NCBI RefSeq assembly: GCF_000471905.2
Contig: NW_006499436.1
Coordinates: 5,141,272 to 5,205,271, forward strand
Source of the DNA: Amborella trichopoda
Lineage: Eukaryota > Streptophyta > Magnoliopsida > Amborellales > Amborellaceae
Reading direction: 5' to 3'
DNA: 64,000 nucleotides
Part shown: one piece after another, positions 57,201-64,000 of the stretch
How positions within the stretch are numbered: position 1 is the stretch's first letter
Layout of the letters: each line of letters starts with the position of its first letter
Program-made: the position numbers and the translations under genes
Notes under the pieces: generated by a model
Seen by the model: the letters and a program-made list of their open reading frames with translations, nothing else
Told to the model about the DNA's origin: nothing
Databases searched by the model: none

Positions 57201-60200
57201 ACAACCATCATCCTTAGGCATCTCTCCGATCTCAACAAGGGATGATCCACTGCAAAACCTTCTCAGTAGTGTCACTTGCCCACGGGTAAGGGTTTTTGGA
57301 CATGACCAAGGCCATAAACCACTAAACCCTTGGTCAGTCAATACACAATCCTATTGAAATGTATATTCCACTATAAAATATCATATTTCTTTGTTTCTCT
57401 TTTTCCTTATTAATGAAATGGGGCGGAGGCTTAAATCCCCATTGGTCCCCCCCCCCTCCCCCCAACCAAAAAATAAAAGAACAAAAAAAAACATGCGCTT
57501 GCATTGTGTGTATGGCGAGCAAAGTGCGCTATTAACGGGTGCGGGCATGTGCAATGCAATATCTATGTTGCGTGGGCTCCAAATGCGCAAACAGGGCTTC
57601 ATGCTTGGCGCTCTGTACATGGTGCACTTGCACCATGCAAGGTACGTGGTGCACATGCACAATGCACTATGGAAGGTATGTGGTGCAAATGAGGAATGTA
57701 CCATGGAAGGCGATGTATGCGTGTATGTGGTAATATGGGGTAGCAGCTGCGTTATGCAAACTGGTATATGGTGGTGTAATGCTTGATGTGCCGGTGCGTT
57801 GCAATGGGTGAAGTGTGCAATGCATGCCCAAGTAGTGCATGTGCATGAAATGCAGATGCGTCAAGTGCACGTGTGCAGTACATGAAAGCAATTTAGTAGA
57901 CATACTAGTATGATCTCATGCTGATAAAGTAATTGCATTTGCGTGAACTCTTTTTTTCCACACACACACACACACACACACGCACATATATATATATATA
58001 TATATATATATTAGCTATTGCTTGACATTTTTCAAAATATTTTTTTTTAGAAAAACAAGTTGTGCTTCCCTTGTTTCTACGGGTTTTACTCTTTTATCTT
58101 CCATGTCGGGGGAAGGGGGGGGGGGGTTGCAATTAACATGTGAAATTTGCTTGTACTTGATGGTTTTAAAATTCAAACTACTATCAATCTTTTATGCAAA
58201 TGCCGTATCTGATCTCATTTAAAATAATTTTATTGGATAAGTGAGCTGCACTATACTTGTTGAAATATGAAAACAAGTCAGCACCCTTTAACTGGCTTTT
58301 TGAGTCTAATTTGTGTCTTATGCTGGTATTCTTACAGCTTCAAGATGAAGCTTTGGTATCTGATGTTGAAAGGCTTCGCACAACTCAAACTAATGTGAAA
58401 TTGGTCTGTGTAATCTATGAATTTCTTCAGTAACTCCTCATTTTATGTGACATTTACCGAATGAATTTGTTTTAGTGACAGCTTGAGCGGCATTTTCAAG
58501 TCGACACTCTTCCTTGGATTCAGAGAATGAGGCAGAAAGAGCAAGGGCTACAAAGGCGTCTCTTGAGGGTTTGAGATCTGTCCTGCTTCTTCTTTTGTGT
58601 TTTGATCTTTATTGTTAAAGCTCAATATTTGTTGTTTGAGTTTCTAGTGATGTGGGTTATACTTAATCCTTTCCTTGTTGTTTACCATGCTGCTATTTTG
58701 TTATAACATGTGGTTGCTCTTTTTTTTTTTTTAGCTGAGGTGGTTTTTATCCTTCTTTCTACACTTAATCTAGGCTATTTGATTTTAGAAATAAGTTTAT
58801 GGGATCTTGTGCACATCAGGTATTGAGTCACTCATGTAATGGTCATCTCTCTTATGGTTTGGGGTACTTCTGATGTTACTGCCACTACCATATATTTATT
58901 TATTCTAAATTCATTAAAAATTTAGTTTTTGTCTGAAAAATTTGTTGTATCTGATCAAGTCTTGGGATCTTTTCAGATCTCATCAGTAGATAATTTTATT
59001 TTTTTTGGGATAATTAAATCGAACATATGATTTCTTGTGTTCTCTTACCCATAGATGTGGGATATTTCTTCTCTCCTATTTATAATCTATCGGATTATCA
59101 GACACCCTCTTCTCATTGCAATTTACGTCTCATCCATAAATTTTCTCTTTTCATGTCTCATCTTATTCTAGATTCTCTCTCTCACTCCCTCCCTCCTTTA
59201 ATCGCCATACTCGTATTACTCTCTGTGTGTGTGTGTGTCTCGTAAGCATTCCCCCCTTGGTCCCATCCTCCTACCCTCTTCCCACTTGTCCACACACTAT
59301 TTTCTCTGTCCTTTTTAAAATCCCATATACTATCTCATTTGTGTGCTCTTTCTTCAACTGTAGTTTTATATCCTCTCCTCTCTTGTTTTTTTGAGGGAAG
59401 GTTGACTGTATTGTTTTACTTTATAACTAGCTTACAGAAAAGCACTTTACCCTACACAGCAGCTCACAAACTGAGTGCTCAAAAGATCAAGGGCAACAAA
59501 AATAAAAAGAGAATGGAGGAAGAGAGAGAAAAGGTTATTTAGGAAATCCACATCCCAGGTGCTCCAAAAAATACAACAAAAACTCCATTCTATACAAAAC
59601 CCGCTTACCCACTAGAGGAGCTCTTGTAACCACTAGATGGCATTTGTGAGAACATAGCCTACAATAGAGAATAAGATGGAAAAGGTTGGAGAGAGTGTCA
59701 ACGGTATTGCTTCAAGTTGGTGAGGGTAAAGCCACTGAGTCGCTGTTTGTCACCAATCCACCCCGAGCACCTTTCTTAGCCAGCTGGTTTGCGCAATACT
59801 TGGACGTTCTCGGAATATCGTAGAAGGTCATCGGGAAGTTCCTGCAAATAATAAAGATGCGCTTGAAAATATAAGGTGGCGGAGCCTCCCTTGCAGCACA
59901 AGCAATTAGATTCCTAGTGCCCTCCCCTTCCACTACCAGAAGCCTTGAATCTGTGAGGAGGGGGCCAACTCGCTTAAGGTCCTCAAGAATAGTTGTAGAT
60001 TTGGCTATAGTGGAGTTTTTGAAACCTATGAACCCTGAGAAGGAAATAATTTTTCTTTTTGTTGCTGGCTACACTGTCCCCAAACACTGAGTGGCCTGAG
60101 TTACCTAAAGAGCACCCACCCACATTTAGCCTAAGGGTACCTTGGGGTGGAGGGGTCCAAAAGGGCCTAATGGATGAGGCCATAGGGCTAGACGATATAT

Positions 60201-63200
60201 GTTCTCCTGATTCTTCCTAAAGTCCTCGGGACTTAGAATTTAAAGGAGTAGAAGGGTCTTAGTTGTGGGTGGTTACCCACGCTGTAGGCATGGGAGACCC
60301 GTGCTGCTGAGGGCCTCCCATGCTATAAGTGTGGTCCACCCATGGTGGGGTTATGGCTCATGCTGTAGGTGTGAATGTCTGGGCTCAGCGCCCTCGTCTA
60401 TGTTCTGCAAGGTTGGGCGCAGGTCCAACAGATTCGGCCCGGCGCAAGCTTCAGAATGGCTGTGGCCTCAAGTGTCTCCCGTTCTGGATGTGGATGTGGC
60501 TGCGGCAGTGAAAACACCGGTCGGGTTACTATTCATTTTCTGCCTGTTTCCATTTTGCCACTTTGTTGATTCCTTATTCTATGGAAAACATGTTGTCTTT
60601 GGGATGTTTGAGGGCCTATAGGGTCTGTCATGCATGCTCCTTGCAGACTCTGGTCATGGATTTCCCTAGGGCTTCTGGCATTAGGTCAAGGACCCTGTCA
60701 TCCTCTTCAAAGTGCCCTGATACAAAAGGAGATGTTACTGACTCTCCATCGGCTCTTCTTTTGTCTGGCCATTTTGGCCCGCCCCGTAATCCTTGTGCAG
60801 CTACTCCATGTTTTAAATGTGAATGGACTTTACTCTATCTAGGTATCCACGCTCTAGACTCAACGTGGGTGGGAGCACTGTGATTGGTCACCCGTGCTCC
60901 AGGCTTCAGGGTGGGTGGATGTTCCTGATTGGGCACCCACATATATCTCAACATGGGTGGATGTCTCTGAATTGGGCACCCACGCTTCAACGTTAGTGTG
61001 GGTGAGTGACTTTAAACTGAGGATCCACTTCCTATCTTGGCATGGGTGGGGGCTTCTGGTTTGTGCACCCATGGTTGTGGGCTTGAGCGTGGGCGGGTGG
61101 CTTCAAACTGGGCACCCATGCTTATGCATTCAGTGCGAGGCCCTGGGCACCCACAATGTGGGCTTGAGTGTGGGTGGGGAGCATCATACTGGAGCACCCA
61201 CACCTGTGCCTTCAACATGGGTGGGGATTTTGGCATGGGCACCCTTGCTGTGGGCTTGAGAAAGGGTGGGGGCGTCACTTATGCCTTCAGCTTGGGTGGG
61301 GCTTCTGGCTTATGCACCCACACCTGGCTTGAGAATGGGTGGGCCCCCTCTTAGGACTGCCATGCTGAGTTCAGCATGGGTCAACTTCTTCAGGGGGAGA
61401 CGACCACACTGTAGCTTCAACATGGGTGGGGTCGCTTTTCATCTTCTTACTTTAATCTATGGAGGATTCTTCTGATCTGTATGAATTCATGGCTGACAAG
61501 GGTCCCTCCAATGGTACTAAGTAATATGCTTCTGATCAACTCCCTCCTAGCTGGGAGGATTGGTTAGTAAATTGATCCAGAATCGCCCTTTCATGGCTCC
61601 ATTTCCCCAAAGTGTGTGCAAACAAAGATTTTAAAGGACTATGACTCCATCAAAGCAAAGCATTACCGGATAACAACACTCTTTGGAGAACAAATTCGTC
61701 CATACTTTATATAATGGAAAATATGGATTTTTTACAATGCGGGGGTTCGTGAGGAACTGCGAAGACTTTCAAACTCAATTACAATTTACTCCAAGTCAAT
61801 ATTCGAACTCAGAAACCTTGATTGAGGTCTTGACAGGCTTACAAACTCAAAGAAAGAAAATGTATAAAAACGGAAGAAAAATATCAACATCTGGGCATAA
61901 ACCTGTATTGAGAGATGTTGTCTTCACTTCTCTGTATTCCTCAAAGCATGGTCTCCTTCAAGCGAGGTTTTCAGTGTTCTTTCTATCTATTCAGTCACCG
62001 TCTCTCTCTAGAAAATGTGTAAAAAAAATATGGGTTATCTCTCACAGGATCCCAGATCGATTCCCCCTTTAGTGTGTGGGAGGGAGTGTTTTATAGAGTG
62101 TTGAGTGATTTGTTCTAGAAGATAAGCCTCAATATGATTAATGCTTATTCAAAAACCAGATGGTTGGAGCCTCTGTTTCACGTATTGCTTCCAAGTGACA
62201 GGCCTCAATCATCTTCAAATTCAAATGCTCCATTAATGCATTCAAAGGGACCTGCTTCGACTAAATTTGAAGCTCTATATGAATTTGAGACTCGAACCAA
62301 CACATTTTGACCTAATGCTGATGCGGGAGATTTTAGGGAATTTGTTAACCCAGTGCCTCCACTTTGTCCAGACATGTCTTGATCTAACTGGTGCTGCTCT
62401 CAAATGGAAAGTCCTTTGGCTGTGAAATTTGCTATGCTTAAAAAAGCCATGACGAATCAAATGGTTCAAGACCCACCTCATTTGGACCAATATTGAGGGA
62501 GATATGCCTCGAAGTTGCGATGATTATGGACCCAATATCTTCTTCCTCAGAAAAGAGTTTGCCATGAAACTTTGATGTGTTATAGAGCTCGTCATAGAGG
62601 ACATCTCCACCAAATTTGTTGGCTAAATCCCCATAATTTAGGAAATATGAGGGTCTGTTGGTTAAAATCTGACATAGTAAATGGTCTTTGATTTTAATGG
62701 CTGGAGGTCATCTTGGCTCCTGCACGGCACCTTCACAAACGGCGCGTATAGGTCTTTACTGCCGGAGGGAGAGATATAGAGGCTGAGCGTCCTGCTATAG
62801 GACTAAAACTATGGGAAAAGGGTTATTGAACTTCAAATATGATCTTTCCAACATGCAAATGAATCTGCAATTGCCATTTAGCATTGCCTACGTTTCTCAG
62901 ATCACCCAGTTCAGGTTCGTTTTCAAAAGGGAGGGAAGGAGCCTTCGGAAGTGGAGAACAAGAGGCCGGGGATGTTCCATTATTTGCATTGGGGCATTGC
63001 TTCAAGATGGAGTTTGTGTACTTTGGGAAAGCGTGTCATGGCCAATAAGAAGATTCAGAGGAGAGCATCAGTATATGAAGGGTTGGTTCTCACGGACCGC
63101 TGACATTCTAACTTGCTTTGAGGGGTGCTTCGCGGGGCCCATCTGTTGGCAGCTTCTTAGTGCTATATGTGGATCTATGACCATTGTTCGGGCACTGTCA

Positions 63201-64000
63201 GAGCCTTTTTTGAGTCTTGATGTGCAGGGAGTAACACGACTTGCAAAGACCGGGGGAGATAACCATTTCATTGCTTGACCTATTCTTCATTGGTGGCCTT
63301 TTTGATGTAGATACAGTGAAGATGGAGGAAAGATGAGAAAGAAATAATTAAAATAAAAATAGTAATAAAGGACTGAGAGCATATACTCGCTCTGAGGGTT
63401 TGCAAGGGAGTCCACTGCAAACATTTCTTCATAAGATACAAAAACAACCTCTTTTCTCAAAATAACCGGTTCTCAGAAATGGACCTCCTGCCCTCTAAAT
63501 GCAAACGAAAACAAATAATTATAAAAAAAACCACAAAAACTCTCTCTCTCTATCTTTCATAGCTCTCTCTCTCCTTTCTCTATATTCTCACATAGTTCTC
63601 TCCTCCTCAATTAGTAAGCTCCCACCTAAATTAAACATCATCCTTATCTCCCTTCTCCCATGACCTCTTTTAACATATCCTAATCACTTCATCTTTAAAA
63701 TAAAATAAACTTCCAGTTCTATCCCTCGAATATCTACAACCAGTAAAGACAAAAATAACCCTAAAACAAAGCTAAAAACCCAAATAATACCAAATCTAAA
63801 ATCTAGAAAATAGTAAAAATAAATAAATTTAGAAACCATTATATCATTCTCTTGGGTTGGGAGAAGCTCGACCTTGAGCTTTGTTGAATTCATATTTTTT
63901 AGAGGCCTTCTCAAAAGTTGGTAATAAAGTGCCACCATTATATCAGGTTTGTATGAAGCAGCCGCTGATTTCTATCAAGGGCCTTTGGTGGATTGTTTAC
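35965..64000 (+). CDS. NUP54: NUP54 nucleoporin, 5' six exons (gene continues past the window)
   Basis: NUP54 is the central-channel nucleoporin that forms the Nup62-Nup58-Nup54 trimer of the nuclear pore. Coding exons in the window: 35965-36216, 36399-36452, 36971-37030, 37147-37257, 58338-58403, 58482-58568, all GT-AG and all in phase 0, giving 210 residues. The N-terminus is a short FG region (MFGQ, PAFGFGG, PAFGSS) rich in Ser/Thr/Pro/Gln. FSMADRDIQGIVDAYKDEP, YAFKHLLFSVTDPSMRVKP, IMWAEAMAKLEGMES, ERLWPQLVQGFKDLSQRLK and PWIQRMRQKEQGLQRRLLR follow, the conserved start of the NUP54 alpha-helical region. The remaining roughly 160 residues expected from Arabidopsis were not found before 64000, so the last visible intron is at least 5.4 kb. 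Intron 4 is 21 kb. Confidence 0.92.
36399..36452 (+). CDS. NUP54: NUP54 exon 2 (residues 85-102)
   Basis: 54 bases encoding GIVDAYKDEPGNPKYAFK. Acceptor CTCTCTAG, donor TTCAAG|GTGAGT. Confidence 0.93.
36560..36950 (+). repeat. Tandem duplication and GTT/GGT minisatellite in NUP54 intron 2
   Basis: TCAGAAGTTGGATTTTCTCC occurs at 36560 and 36718 (period 158), with the following GGGAGAAATTGGCTCTGGAT also repeated. From about 36855 to 36945 a GTTGTTGTTGGTGGT array runs to a TTATTATTATTA tail. Cysteine- and tryptophan-rich open frames here are artefacts of this array. Confidence 0.9.
36971..37030 (+). CDS. NUP54: NUP54 exon 3 (residues 103-122)
   Basis: 60 bases encoding HLLFSVTDPSMRVKPVGISD. 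Acceptor TTATGCAG, donor TCAGAT|GTGAGT. Confidence 0.93.
37147..37257 (+). CDS. NUP54: NUP54 exon 4 (residues 123-159)
   Basis: Encodes IMWAEAMAKLEGMESSDRER and LWPQLVQGFKDLSQRLK, the most conserved block of the plant protein. Acceptor CTGCCAG, donor CTTAAA|GTAATT. The next exon is 21,080 bases downstream. Confidence 0.93.
37729..37748. other. Assembly gap (20 N)
   Basis: Run of N inside the hAT-like element in NUP54 intron 4. Confidence 1.
37870..38520 (+). repeat. T-rich degenerate tandem array
   Basis: Units of the type TTTTTTTTACAAGAAAAATA followed by AAAAAATGTTGTATTATATTTTTTATC recur at spacings from about 60 to 190 bases. Sited inside the hAT-like element; generates Phe/Lys-rich spurious frames on both strands. 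Confidence 0.75.
39268..39364 (+). repeat. 33-base tandem repeat, three copies
   Basis: Units start at 39268, 39301 and 39334, each ACAGTAGCCATTAGTGAAAT then ATGGCATGCCACT with one or two changes. Confidence 0.9.
39490..41290 (-). mobile_element. L1-like LINE reverse transcriptase fragment (minus strand)
   Basis: Minus-strand order from high to low coordinates: NLKCASNLTLAVSMTWY (remnant of the DLxKAYD region, about 40720), then KYTNDVLIFCKVSTKAASSV (remnant of the YADD motif, about 40450), FCDATSLKLNVAEKQV, HYFEEGNLPRKILGLPLS, and IWLSKSKNCSHAWKGISTSL (about 39660). Same family as the + strand LINE at 46030-54600, whose matching segment reads WLSKSKTSSHAWMGIFTAL. Many stops; inactive. Confidence 0.8.
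41303..43080 (+). mobile_element. L1-like LINE fragment: RT end, zf-RVT and RNase H (plus strand)
   Basis: An open frame at 41312-41776 gives VSHLQYADDNLVFLDASLEE (the YADD catalytic motif intact), FPTTYLGIPLGLGKPKR and GRCLSLAGRTTLVKATLANAP. After a stop come LPKSQGGLGIKDLRKHNLAL, then EGTRVRFWSDLWIGYTPLR, SKVQTFNWIACSQRALTVDQL, an EEESNPHLFIHF zinc-binding segment, and in another frame an RNase H end, LVEGYAQNIISWAAG and RTSNEFADLLAKDGARAH. It lies head-to-head against the minus-strand LINE on both sides, as if inserted into it. Confidence 0.85.
43470..43700 (+). repeat. Partial third copy of the dispersed ~1.2 kb repeat
   Basis: Contains TAATTGCACCCTTTAAGTAC twice, followed by TTGAAAAAACCATGTCTCAA, GATTGAATGGAACTGTC and AAGATCCAAGTGTTAG, matching the end of the blocks at 4250-5425 and 46748-47912. 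Confidence 0.6.
43740..44610 (-). mobile_element. LINE fragment: ORF1 end and ORF2 start (minus strand)
   Basis: On the minus strand near 43885-43780 the frame reads MFILSWNARRINAQGRLSKF then KKLLIDHDIG, the characteristic beginning of a plant L1-like ORF2 (endonuclease), comparable with ILYWSVRGISAQGRLSDNKR at about 49340 on the + strand. It is probably the 5' part of the element whose RT lies at 39490-41290, separated by the + strand insertion at 41303-43080. Confidence 0.65.
44610..45780. repeat. Degenerate GATTC/GATCCC repeat region
   Basis: 44610-44820 is dense in GATTCTGATT, GAATTCGGCGATTC and GAATCTTGATTCCAAG. 45290-45730 is dense in phrases of the form GGGA-C-CGATCCCATTG and ATATGGGAACATGATC. 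The rest (44850-45150, 45830-45970) is rich in TGCA, TTGCACATTG and CAATGC phrases. No gene is supported. Confidence 0.5.
46748..47912 (+). repeat. Dispersed ~1.2 kb repeat, copy B, within the LINE
   Basis: Collinear with 4250-5425, with high identity by eye, including the truncated MITE at the end (about 47662-47912). It separates the DUF4283-type part of ORF1 from the zinc-knuckle part, so it was inserted into the LINE or copied there later. Confidence 0.75.
47913..49200 (+). pseudogene. Decayed LINE ORF1 C-terminal part
   Basis: Frame 48066-48383 starts with KYSKCHAIGHKPHFW (CCHC-like remnant, one Cys lost) and a Ser/Leu-rich stretch. 48430-49200 is probably the linker between ORF1 and ORF2; the 226-codon minus-strand frame here has no recognisable family and is taken as antisense to the LINE. 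Confidence 0.45.
49221..49980 (+). pseudogene. LINE ORF2 endonuclease domain
   Basis: An APE-type endonuclease/exonuclease/phosphatase fold is recognisable: YWSVRGISAQGRL at the start, GVYGSNFAAKRELLW, LFLILGDFNSVID (the catalytic GDFN motif intact), then after one stop FSKVMVDSGLTDLGYSRGWF and RLDCVIANADWILSF. The usual SDH near the end reads TSDQLP, so the catalytic His is lost. Confidence 0.8.
50422..51141. mobile_element. Foldback/MULE-like element within the LINE
   Basis: The ends are long inverted repeats of about 200-240 bases: TTCATTAAACCATCAAAACA near 50432 against its complement near 51125; GCCAGATTTTAGTGGAC near 50454 against its complement; CACTCGGGCCCTTTTATTAC at 50580 against the complement near 50980. 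The core has no coding sequence. Target duplication not resolved. Confidence 0.75.
51778..52473. mobile_element. hAT-type foldback element with intact 8-base target duplication
   Basis: 696 bases with perfect 13-base ends CAGTGTTTGAAAA and TTTTCAAACACTG, flanked by identical GTTGGGAC at 51770-51777 and 52474-52481. A CAG-initial terminal repeat and an 8-base duplication are hAT hallmarks. The inverted symmetry extends far inward (about 280 bases per arm), so most of the element is palindromic. No transposase. It interrupts the LINE reverse transcriptase in the conserved WDHVLKRLRALGFP region; excision would restore TTGGGACCATGTG (WDHV). Confidence 0.88.
54595..55560 (+). repeat. Left arm of a ~1 kb inverted repeat
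   Basis: Pairs with 56100-57115. Matching phrases (left/right complement): GATAATGGTCTCACTGTTTA (54727/56985), CCAATCATGAGCCCCTGCTT (54764/56945), GGTATTTTTGAAA (54990/56700), AGTGGGGACCACGTG (55070/56620), CACCCAAAATCATGAT (55490/56160). It begins just after the LINE RNase H frame ends. The arms hold no long frames. Confidence 0.8.
55561..56099. other. Spacer of the inverted repeat
   Basis: Contains TTTAGGGTTTTAGAGAG, a duplicated GGAGAGAG-rich purine stretch (55835-55970) and no recognisable protein. Part of it (55580-55620) still pairs weakly with 56040-56080. Confidence 0.5.
56100..57115 (-). repeat. Right arm of the ~1 kb inverted repeat
   Basis: Reverse complement of 54595-55560 with small indels; the outermost match is CTGCTTCCTAGTAATGCAGT near 57082 against the left arm near 54613. 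The weakly supported frame at 56749-57186 is antisense repeat sequence. Confidence 0.8.
57116..58337. other. End of NUP54 intron 4
   Basis: Contains a GTGCA/TGCAC-rich degenerate repeat (about 57480-57890, e.g. GTGGTGCACATGCACAATGC), a CA microsatellite (57959-57981) followed by TA (57986-58011), and short homopolymers of C and G. No protein domain seen. The intron closes with a normal TTCTTACAG. Confidence 0.6.
58338..58403 (+). CDS. NUP54: NUP54 exon 5 (residues 160-181)
   Basis: 66 bases encoding LQDEALVSDVERLRTTQTNV then KL, the start of the NUP54 coiled-coil. Acceptor TTCTTACAG, donor AAATTG|GTCTGT. It continues exon 4 in phase 0 across the 21 kb intron. Confidence 0.92.
58482..58568 (+). 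CDS. NUP54: NUP54 exon 6 (residues 182-210)
   Basis: 87 bases encoding LERHFQVDTLPWIQRMRQKE and QGLQRRLLR. Acceptor AGTGACAG, donor TTGAGG|GTTTGA. If this intron were retained, translation would stop two codons later (GTT TGA). Confidence 0.92.
58569..59699. other. Start of NUP54 intron 6
   Basis: T- and CT-rich intron sequence with a (TG)n tract at 59225-59239. No further NUP54 exon (the family continues with an MRIVE-like block) could be read up to 64000. Confidence 0.5.
59700..60190 (-). mobile_element. LINE RNase H fragment (minus strand)
   Basis: Minus-strand frames read FWTPPPQGTLRLNVGGCSLG then NSGHSVFGDS, followed in another frame by EGEGTRNLIACAAREAP and FYDIPRTSKYCANQLAKKGA. This is the RNase H-like end of plant L1-like LINEs, with the first catalytic Asp of N-x-D-G replaced by Gly. 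No upstream RT is attached. Confidence 0.75.
60245..61460 (+). repeat. GC-rich degenerate minisatellite (CATGGGTGGG / GGGCACCCA)
   Basis: Recurrent units of about 55-70 bases of the form GGGCACCCACGCT, then a GTGGGCTTGAG or CTTCAACATGGGTGGG half, then CTTCAAACT or CTTCTGG. At least ten units lie between 60840 and 61440, with looser ones at 60265-60400. A unit also pairs with itself (CACCCAC/GTGGGTG), so each could form a hairpin. The open frames across it, up to 121 codons, are repeat-driven. Confidence 0.8.
61461..63290 (+). pseudogene. Unidentified decayed coding-like segment
   Basis: Several moderate frames on the + strand (61683-62072, 129 codons; 62811-63278, 155 codons) and stop-broken readable stretches (for example DLYEFMADKGPSNGTK, and later VNPVPPLCPDMS) suggest old coding DNA, perhaps a retroelement gag or ORF1 or a captured gene. 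I cannot match it to a family. It lies in the NUP54 intron. Confidence 0.25.
63291..64000. other. Right edge, NUP54 intron 6
   Basis: AT-rich with CT tracts (63541-63602: CTCTCTCTCTC and similar). The phrase GCTCGACCTTGAGCTTTGTT near 63866 and purine-rich flanks could belong to an LTR, but nothing is conclusive. Confidence 0.4.

Noticed and set aside
60265-61475. Frames of 60-121 codons in the GC-rich block
   Set aside because: All three forward frames and the reverse frames stay open because of the minisatellite. No domain.

Overview
This is nuclear DNA of a flowering plant. Two spliced housekeeping genes on the + strand can be read through exon by exon with GT-AG junctions, and both match plant proteins. 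The introns and intergenic DNA are packed with plant-type transposable elements: L1-like and RTE LINEs, Ty1/copia and Ty3/gypsy remnants, hAT- and Mutator-like non-autonomous elements, and foldback elements. I cannot name the species. Very long, LINE-rich introns fit a large, slowly purged genome such as some magnoliids or early-diverging eudicots, but that is a guess.

Layout. (1) 1-2,114: the 5' end of a minus-strand gene that resembles a plant RNA (uracil-5) methyltransferase; two exons are readable and the rest lies off the left edge. (2) 2,120-9,020: gene-free DNA carrying nine copies of one MITE family, a microsatellite-like block, and one copy of a ~1.2 kb dispersed repeat. (3) 9,149-30,755: COG2, subunit 2 of the conserved oligomeric Golgi complex, in 12 coding exons (769 residues, apparently complete and intact). 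Its second intron is 10.3 kb and holds a nest of retroelement pieces and a ~2.7 kb inverted repeat. Its eighth intron is 4.8 kb and holds an RTE LINE tail. (4) 30,756-35,860: intergenic, with an internally deleted copia element that keeps both LTRs. (5) 35,965 to beyond the right edge: NUP54, a central-channel nucleoporin. Six coding exons (210 residues) are in the window. Its fourth intron is ~21 kb and contains three or more LINEs nested with DNA transposons, plus a 2.5 kb inverted repeat. Its sixth intron runs at least 5.4 kb to the window end.

The genes do not form a functional unit: COG2 acts in Golgi vesicle tethering, NUP54 in the nuclear pore, and the left-edge gene probably in RNA modification. 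No new biological system was found. The most informative structures are the transposon insertions whose target-site duplications can be read directly: a MITE in the COG2 leader/promoter, and an hAT-type foldback that splits a LINE reverse transcriptase codon-exactly. The other notable structures are the long inverted repeats inside introns and the preservation of normal splice signals around a 21 kb intron. Two runs of N (27,239-27,341 and 37,729-37,748) are assembly gaps inside repeats.
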